Source: Thermoleophilia bacterium
GTDB lineage: Bacteria; Actinomycetota; Thermoleophilia; Gaiellales; Gaiellaceae
DNA length: 11,397 nt
NCBI GenBank assembly: GCA_013362295.1
Contig: JABFWJ010000283.1
Span: 1 to 11,397, forward strand
Direction: 5' to 3'
Shown here: piece by piece, positions 7,739-11,397 of the stretch
Position numbering within the stretch: position 1 is the first letter of the stretch
Layout: each line of letters opens with the position of its first letter
The notes under the pieces: model-generated
The model's input: the letters and a program-made list of their open reading frames with translations, nothing else
Told to the model about the DNA's origin: nothing
The model's database searches: none
Program-made: the position numbers and the translations under genes

Positions 7739-8589
7739 GCCGCCGGCGCCTTCGACGCCGCAGCAGCCTCGTCGTCCAGTCTCGAGCCGCGGAACAGCCG
7801 CCAGTAGCCGGCGAGCGTCGGGCCGATCGCCATCTTGCTCTCGCCGATCCGGCGGGAGCCATCGAGGTCGACGGGAACCTCTTCGATCCTCGTCCCGAGG
7901 GATGCGATCTTGGCCAGCAGCTCGGCCTTGCACGCGAACCCGGTCTCGGTGATCAGCCGGTCGCCGTAGCGCTGCGAGGCCTCGCGCAGGACCGACGCGC
8001 GGTAGACGCGGAAGAAGGAGGAGACGGTGCGTGCGTCGAGCCCGAGCAGCAGCCGCACGGCCGCGCCGGCGCAGCGACTGAGGAACCGCCGCAGGAGGCT
8101 GACGTTGACCATCTGCCCACCGCCGTGCACGGATGCGAGGACGAGGCCCGCGCCGGCGTCGATCTCGCCGAGCATCGCTCCGAGTGCATTCAGGTCGCTC
8201 GTCGTGTCGGCCTCGAGCGTGACGACGTTCGCGTCGTCGTTGCAGGCGGCCAGCGCCGCGTCGAAGCCGGCCCGGAACGCCGCGCCCGGCCCGCGGTTCT
8301 CGCCGTAGGAGACGAGCTCCGTCGGGACCGGGCCGGCGTAGCGCTCGACCCACTCGGCGGTTCCGTCGCTCGAGCCGTCGTCGACGATGAACAGCCGGCT
8401 GCCTGCCGGGAAGAGCTCCGGACGCGCCTCGAGATCCTCGAGGAGACGGGGCAAATTCTCGATCTCGTTGTAGGCCGGGACGACGAACAGGTTCGGCACC
8501 GACATCCGCATGTGAGGTCTGTTCGCGTGCGCCGTCTGGCCCGCGGGGTCGCGGTCGCGCAGCTCCCAGGTTGTTGCGATGGCGCTCAC
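7735..8589 (-). CDS. GT2 glycosyltransferase, polyprenyl-phosphate sugar synthase-like
   Basis: 284 residues from GTG 8589, picked for its strong ribosome site; an ATG about 26 codons in (before RMSVPNLFVVPAYNE) is the alternative and would match the usual short family N-terminus. Marks of the GT-A fold GT2 family are VVPAYNE with NL (about residues 36-45), FIVDDGSSDGT (67-77) holding the first nucleotide-binding Asp pair, ENRGPGAAFRAGF (97-109), and EADTTSD (126-132) in place of the usual DAD metal motif. The C-terminal part has FFRVYR, then GFACKAELL and EEVPV with RIGESKM (about 248-253), close to DPM1-type dolichol/polyprenyl-phosphate mannosyltransferases. No C-terminal membrane helices, so it is a soluble or peripheral enzyme. 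It plausibly makes a polyprenyl-phosphate sugar, the donor for the GT-C enzyme two genes downstream. Its stop overlaps the next start as GTGA. Confidence 0.85.
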   Translation of the reverse strand: MSAIATTWELRDRDPAGQTAHANRPHMRMSVPNLFVVPAYNEIENLPRLLEDLEARPELFPAGSRLFIVDDGSSDGTAEWVERYAGPVPTELVSYGENRGPGAAFRAGFDAALAACNDDANVVTLEADTTSDLNALGAMLGEIDAGAGLVLASVHGGGQMVNVSLLRRFLSRCAGAAVRLLLGLDARTVSSFFRVYRASVLREASQRYGDRLITETGFACKAELLAKIASLGTRIEEVPVDLDGSRRIGESKMAIGPTLAGYWRLFRGSRLDDEAAAASKAPAA

Positions 8590-8597
8590 GCTGCCGA

Positions 8598-8609
8598 CCT
8601 CCCTCTCCC
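8598..8609 (-). promoter_or_regulatory. Ribosome binding site deciding the GT2 start
   Basis: The minus strand reads GGGAGAGGGAGG here, a strong Shine-Dalgarno, followed after 8 nt by GTG at 8589. A longer frame from GTG 8622 would place this purine run inside the coding region and has no such site. This is why the GT2 start is put at 8589. Confidence 0.65.
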
Positions 8610-8687
8610 GAACTCGATCCACGCGGCACCCTTGCCGCCTAGTGCGACAGTAGGAATGACGGCGCGCCGGTTGTAGACCAGACCGGG

Positions 8688-8719
8688 AAAACCGTTCGGC
8701 CGTGCAGTGCCTAGCCGAA
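8688..8719 (-). terminator. Possible intrinsic terminator after the flippase gene
   Basis: On the minus strand TTCGGC (8719-8714) pairs with GCCGAA (8700-8695) around a 13-nt loop, and three bases later comes TTTT (8691-8688). It begins 29 nt after the flippase TAG. The stem is only 6 bp and the U-run is short, so it may be weak, but the position is right for ending the first transcription unit. Confidence 0.4.
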
Positions 8720-8747
8720 GAGGGAGGGGTCCTGTGCGCATTTCTGC

Positions 8748-10238
8748 CTAGGAGAGAGCCGGTTCCACGGCGGTGGACGGCGCGCGCAGACGGCGCGCGC
8801 GCAGGACGAGCGTACGCAGCTCGTGCACGCGCCAGAGCGCCAGCGGCACGTACGCGAGCGCGCCGACGGCGACGAGCACGAGCAACCGCGGAGCCGGCCC
8901 GAGCCCCGTGCCGGCGAGCAGCACGCGAGCGAGGGCGAGCATTGCGACCATGCCGAGCACGGCCTGCACGACACGAGCGAGCGCCCGTGGGAACGCGAAC
9001 GCGGAGATGCCGAGCGCGCGCGCCGTCAGCCAGCTGTAGTACGGCTCGACGAGCGTGCTCGAAACGGCGTACGCGACGGCGACGCCGACCAGCCCCCAGT
9101 GCAGGCCGACGATGAACGCCGTGAGGCTCGCTGCGCAGACGACGACGCCGTAGCGCAGCAAGTCACGCGTGCGGTTGCGGGCCTGCAGGACCGACGAATT
9201 GAGCCCCTGGAGCGACTGCAGCATCCCGACCCAGGCGAGGATCTGGATCACGCGCACGGCGGGATGCCACTTCGGCCCCAACACGACGGCGACGAACTCG
9301 GGCGCCACCATCACCATCCCGGCGAGCGCCGGGAGCGAGATCGAGCCGACGACCCTGTTCACCGCGAGCCACGCGCGCGCGACTCGAGGAACGTCGTCCT
9401 GCATCCGCGAGAAGGTCGGGAAGAGCACCTCCTGCACGGGCGCCGAGATCTGGTTGCTCGGCAGCAGCATGATGTTGTAGGCGATCGTGTACGCCCCGAG
9501 TGCGCTCGCCCCCACGAAGCGTCCGACCAGCACGTTGTCGGCGTTGCGGTTCGTGTAGAAGAGGAGCCGCGTGCCGAACACTCGCCCGCTGAACGAGGCG
9601 AGATCGCGCAGGCTCGCCCGCGAGAACCTCAACCTCGGGCGCCACGACGAGAAGCGCCACACGAGCAGCGTCGCGACGGAGGCAGTCGTCACCTGCTGGG
9701 CGATCAACGCCCACGGTCCGGCGCCACGCCACGCGAGCACGATCGCCGCGGCGGCGCCGACGACCGCGCCCCCGGTGAGCCGAAGCTCGAGACCGCGGAA
9801 ATCCATGGCTCGCATGAGCAGGGCCGCCTGCGTGGAGCCGACCGCGGTGATCACGAAGCTCAGCGACATGACCATGAAGAGCGGACGCACCGCGGGCGTT
9901 CCGTAGAATCCCGCCAACGGCGCGGCGAGCGCGATCCCGAGCAGCGTGAACGCGAGACCTGCGCCCACACTTGTCCAGAACGCCGTCGACCGGTCGTCGT
10001 CGCTCAGCTCGGGCCGCTGCACGAGCGCGGCCCCGAGTGCGAGGTCGCCGAAGATCTCGACCAGCGTCGAGAACACGATCACCATCCCCGCGACGCCGTA
10101 GTCGTGCGGTGAGAGAAGACGCGCGAGCACGACGGTGACTCCGATGCGCATCAGCTGCCGGGCCAGGCTCGAGCCGCCCTTCCACACCAGGCCGCGCAGG
10201 ACGCGTCCCCGCAGCGCGCCGAACAGACCGTCGTTCAC
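8748..10238 (-). CDS. Wzx-type polysaccharide flippase (MOP superfamily)
   Basis: 496 residues from GTG 10238, a start fixed by the GTGA overlap with the Alg13-like gene; stop is TAG. The protein is hydrophobic along its length with about 12 to 14 candidate membrane segments. The first helix region carries LARLLSPHDYG at residues 38-48, followed by a GDLALGAALVQR segment (64-75). These are typical of the WzxC/TuaB branch of the MOP exporters (Polysacc_synt families). Such proteins move undecaprenyl-diphosphate-linked glycans from the inner to the outer leaflet. The C-terminus is Arg-rich (VLRARRLRAP), consistent with a cytoplasmic tail. The length is normal for the family. It closes the first gene group, which makes and then flips a lipid-linked oligosaccharide. 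The transported glycan cannot be inferred. Confidence 0.9.
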   Translation of the reverse strand: MNDGLFGALRGRVLRGLVWKGGSSLARQLMRIGVTVVLARLLSPHDYGVAGMVIVFSTLVEIFGDLALGAALVQRPELSDDDRSTAFWTSVGAGLAFTLLGIALAAPLAGFYGTPAVRPLFMVMSLSFVITAVGSTQAALLMRAMDFRGLELRLTGGAVVGAAAAIVLAWRGAGPWALIAQQVTTASVATLLVWRFSSWRPRLRFSRASLRDLASFSGRVFGTRLLFYTNRNADNVLVGRFVGASALGAYTIAYNIMLLPSNQISAPVQEVLFPTFSRMQDDVPRVARAWLAVNRVVGSISLPALAGMVMVAPEFVAVVLGPKWHPAVRVIQILAWVGMLQSLQGLNSSVLQARNRTRDLLRYGVVVCAASLTAFIVGLHWGLVGVAVAYAVSSTLVEPYYSWLTARALGISAFAFPRALARVVQAVLGMVAMLALARVLLAGTGLGPAPRLLVLVAVGALAYVPLALWRVHELRTLVLRARRLRAPSTAVEPALS

Positions 10239-10696
10239 GCCGCAGCCGTCAGGTAGTCGCGAAGCTCGGAGACGAGGCGTGCGTCGGGCGCTACTCGGAG
10301 CGCGCCGTCGTGCGCGGTCGCGAGCCGGGCGCCGAGCTGCTCCGGCTCCTCGACGAGATCGATCACGCCGGTCGCCGCGAGCTTGCGGACGAACTCGAGC
10401 TGGTGGTCGTCGATCGCCTCACCGCGGTCGGCGCGCCGCGGCACGACGACCGGACGCTTGCCGTTCGCGAGCGCCGTCAGCACGGAGCCGACGCCGCCGT
10501 GCGTCACGACGACACGGGCCCTCCGCATCAGCTCGGTCAGCTCCGCATAGGCGAGAAAGTCGACACAGCGGGCACCGCGCGGCCGCACCGGAGAGATCCC
10601 GTGCTGCACGACGAGCTCCTCGTCGAGCTCGATCGTGTCGAACGCGTGGAGCAGCCGGTCGAACGGCTCGCACGTCCCGGTGGTCGCGAAGATCAT
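10235..10696 (-). CDS. Alg13/PssE-like glycosyltransferase catalytic subunit
   Basis: 153 residues from ATG 10696, which overlaps the stop of the Alg14-like gene as ATGA. The N-terminus MIFATTGTCEPFDRLLHAFD follows the family form MIF.T.GT...PFDRL, although the usual His after GT is Cys here. THGGVGS at residues 65-71 and the following GKRPVVVPR (79-87) form the nucleotide-sugar-binding glycine loop of GT28 C-terminal domains, and DHQLEFVRKLAATG (97-110) is the conserved helix. Alg13-type proteins are the sugar-nucleotide-binding half of a split GT-B enzyme and need the Alg14-type half to reach their lipid acceptor, so the pair should act together at the inner face of the membrane. No Shine-Dalgarno is visible ahead of the start, which suggests translational coupling. 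The TGA overlaps the flippase GTG as GTGA. Confidence 0.88.
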   Translation of the reverse strand: MIFATTGTCEPFDRLLHAFDTIELDEELVVQHGISPVRPRGARCVDFLAYAELTELMRRARVVVTHGGVGSVLTALANGKRPVVVPRRADRGEAIDDHQLEFVRKLAATGVIDLVEEPEQLGARLATAHDGALRVAPDARLVSELRDYLTAAA

Positions 10697-11169
10697 TCGA
10701 CGACAGCCACCGCGCCGACGAAGCGCGCGTCCGGAAGCGCGTCCAGAAGCTCGGGCCACTGAACGTAGACCCGGTTCGCAACGGGCTTGATCATCCTGCA
10801 GCTGAGCGAGACGGTCTCGATGCGCGTGAAGCTCTCGACGTAGACGACGCGCGCGCCGAACAGCCGGCCGATCCAGGCGAACGGGACCGCGATGTCGGCG
10901 CCGGTCGTGAGGACGGTCGACGGTCGCTCGCGCCAGACGAGCCGGACCGCGAGCCGGAGATTTGCGAGCAGCGACCGGACGTTTCGGCTGTAAGGCCCCG
11001 GCAGGAAGTGCGCTCGTTCGCCGGCGAGCAGCGAGCGCGCATCCTCCTTGTCGTTCGACACCCAGATCGTCGCGAGGCCGCTCCATGCGCCCTCGAGCGA
11101 GAGCAGCTGGAGCAGGTGCCCGCCCGACGACGCGACCAGCAGCACCGGCCGCTCCGTGCGCCGTGTCAT
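10693..11169 (-). CDS. Alg14/PssD-like glycosyltransferase anchor subunit
   Basis: 158 residues from ATG 11169, chosen because it overlaps the upstream stop as ATGA and because the family's first strand (PVLLVASSGGH) starts nine residues in; a longer start at 11220 would run into the upstream gene. Visible family marks are SSGGH at residues 14-18 in the glycine-rich loop, TTGADIAVPF at 88-97, VESFTR at 111-116 and NRVYVQWPEL at 132-141. This is the pattern of Alg14, PssD, CpsF and EpsE-type proteins, which form the N-terminal half of a split GT28/MurG-like enzyme and recruit the catalytic half to the membrane. In rhizobia and streptococci such pairs add the second sugar (GlcA or Gal) to a polyprenyl-PP-Glc. 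Its partner follows directly with a 4-nt overlap (10693-10696). The identity of the sugar is unknown. Confidence 0.88.
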   Translation of the reverse strand: MTRRTERPVLLVASSGGHLLQLLSLEGAWSGLATIWVSNDKEDARSLLAGERAHFLPGPYSRNVRSLLANLRLAVRLVWRERPSTVLTTGADIAVPFAWIGRLFGARVVYVESFTRIETVSLSCRMIKPVANRVYVQWPELLDALPDARFVGAVAVVE

Positions 11170-11397
11170 GCCCCGGCCCTCGCGATCAGGCCCGCCGTCC
11201 GGCGCGCCGCATCCGGCCACGAAAGTCGGGACGCCGCACTCAGTGCGGCGTCCCGCTTGGCCGCGAACTCGTAGGCGTCCGCAACGGCTGCGTCGAGGGC
11301 GTGCCCGAGCGCCTGCGGGTCGCCGGCCGCGAACGACCAGCCGGCAGCGCCGTGTCGAATCAGATCCAGGTAGCCGGGGACGACGGCGACGACGGCC
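11166..11397 (-). CDS. GT-B (GT4-like) glycosyltransferase, C-terminal fragment
   Basis: Only the last 76 residues are inside the window; the gene runs off the right edge, so the start and donor-binding core are not visible. The visible tail reads as a Rossmann-type C-terminal region of a GT-B sugar transferase: a short strand ending in VVPGYLDLI, then HGAAGW and a GDPQAL segment, then helices ending in a SWPDAARR stretch. This matches the usual GT4 pattern of 'choose a sugar-accepting loop, dG..G.lv..gD...La', followed by a closing helix. The TGA stop (11168-11166) overlaps the ATG of the Alg14-like gene by 4 nt, so the two are very likely cotranscribed and translationally coupled. It would add one sugar to a lipid-linked intermediate in the cytoplasm. 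Family assignment rests on a short fragment; donor and acceptor cannot be read from it. Confidence 0.7.
   Translation of the reverse strand, partial: AVVAVVPGYLDLIRHGAAGWSFAAGDPQALGHALDAAVADAYEFAAKRDAALSAASRLSWPDAARRTAGLIARAGA

Larger units (their letters stand above)
8590..8747 (-). promoter_or_regulatory. Intergenic region, likely promoter/leader of second unit
   Basis: This 158-nt gap is the only place in the window where neighbouring genes do not overlap, so a promoter for the GT2-to-surface-protein genes most likely lies here, left of the terminator-like hairpin. A weak actinobacterial TANNNT-type -10 candidate, TACTGT, sits at 8652-8647, but I see no good -35 at normal spacing. Also present are a 10-bp palindrome CGGCGCGCCG (8660-8669), which could be an operator or simply GC-rich chance, and a perfect 6-bp hairpin with a 4-nt loop (8623-8638) lying between the candidate -10 and the ribosome site. 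The functional reading is inference. Confidence 0.3.

Noticed and set aside
5580..7807. Two long overlapping plus-strand frames (5580-6686 and 6233-7807)
   Set aside because: Translations are dominated by Arg, Glu and Asp without recognisable domains and lie wholly opposite the GT-C and FAD genes, which have clear motifs.
6419..8629. A single 736-codon minus-strand frame suggesting a GT2-FAD fusion
   Set aside because: Its first part is an out-of-frame reading of the GT2 gene; the GT2 protein is in another frame and ends with a GTGA overlap at 7735-7738, so these are two genes.
8823..10112. Plus-strand frame of 429 codons opposite the flippase gene
   Set aside because: Composition is an antisense shadow (His/Arg/Glu-rich); the minus strand encodes a full-length MOP flippase.
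1..11397. tRNA, rRNA, insertion sequence, integrase or attachment-site features
   Set aside because: I saw no cloverleaf-type sequence, no transposase or recombinase motifs and no terminal inverted repeats; nearly all bases are accounted for by coding frames.

Overview
The window is high-GC DNA packed with genes on the minus strand only, so the genes read from the right edge (11397) to the left edge (1). Strong G/C third-position bias, heavy use of GTG starts and the protein types suggest a soil-type actinobacterium, possibly a Thermoleophilia-like lineage. That placement is an impression from style, not a measured result. The locus is a surface-polysaccharide or glycoconjugate cluster.

Transcription unit 1 (11397 to 8748): the C-terminal end of a GT-B (GT4-like) glycosyltransferase, an Alg14/PssD-like membrane-anchor subunit, its Alg13/PssE-like catalytic partner, and a Wzx-type MOP flippase. 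Each gene overlaps the next by 4 nt (ATGA or GTGA). A hairpin followed by TTTT at 8688-8719 is a plausible terminator after the flippase. The remaining 8590-8747 gap is the only intergenic stretch of note.

Transcription unit 2 (8589 to 1 and beyond): a DPM1-like GT2 glycosyltransferase, an FAD-dependent amine-oxidase-fold oxidoreductase, a multi-spanning GT-C-type glycosyltransferase, an extended SDR nucleotide-sugar epimerase/dehydratase, and a secreted protein with a fibronectin III domain and an N,N-dimethylformamidase-beta-like domain. All four junctions are again 4-nt overlaps. A reasonable model is that the SDR supplies a nucleotide sugar, the GT4/PssD-PssE enzymes build a lipid-linked unit on the cytoplasmic face, the flippase moves it outward, and the GT2 makes a polyprenyl-phosphate sugar used by the GT-C enzyme outside. 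The FAD enzyme would modify a lipid or sugar intermediate. No initiating phosphoglycosyltransferase, Wzy polymerase or chain-length regulator is visible in the window.

The most striking feature is at the left. The secreted protein ends at an in-frame TAG (1835-1837), yet the same frame stays open from 1834 to the window edge. That continuation encodes a second FN3 domain, a malectin-like carbohydrate-binding domain and at least three and a part bacterial Ig-like repeats, with no start codon or ribosome site of its own. The gene is either a nonsense-broken giant surface protein, a sequence error, or a protein made in short and long forms by amber readthrough.
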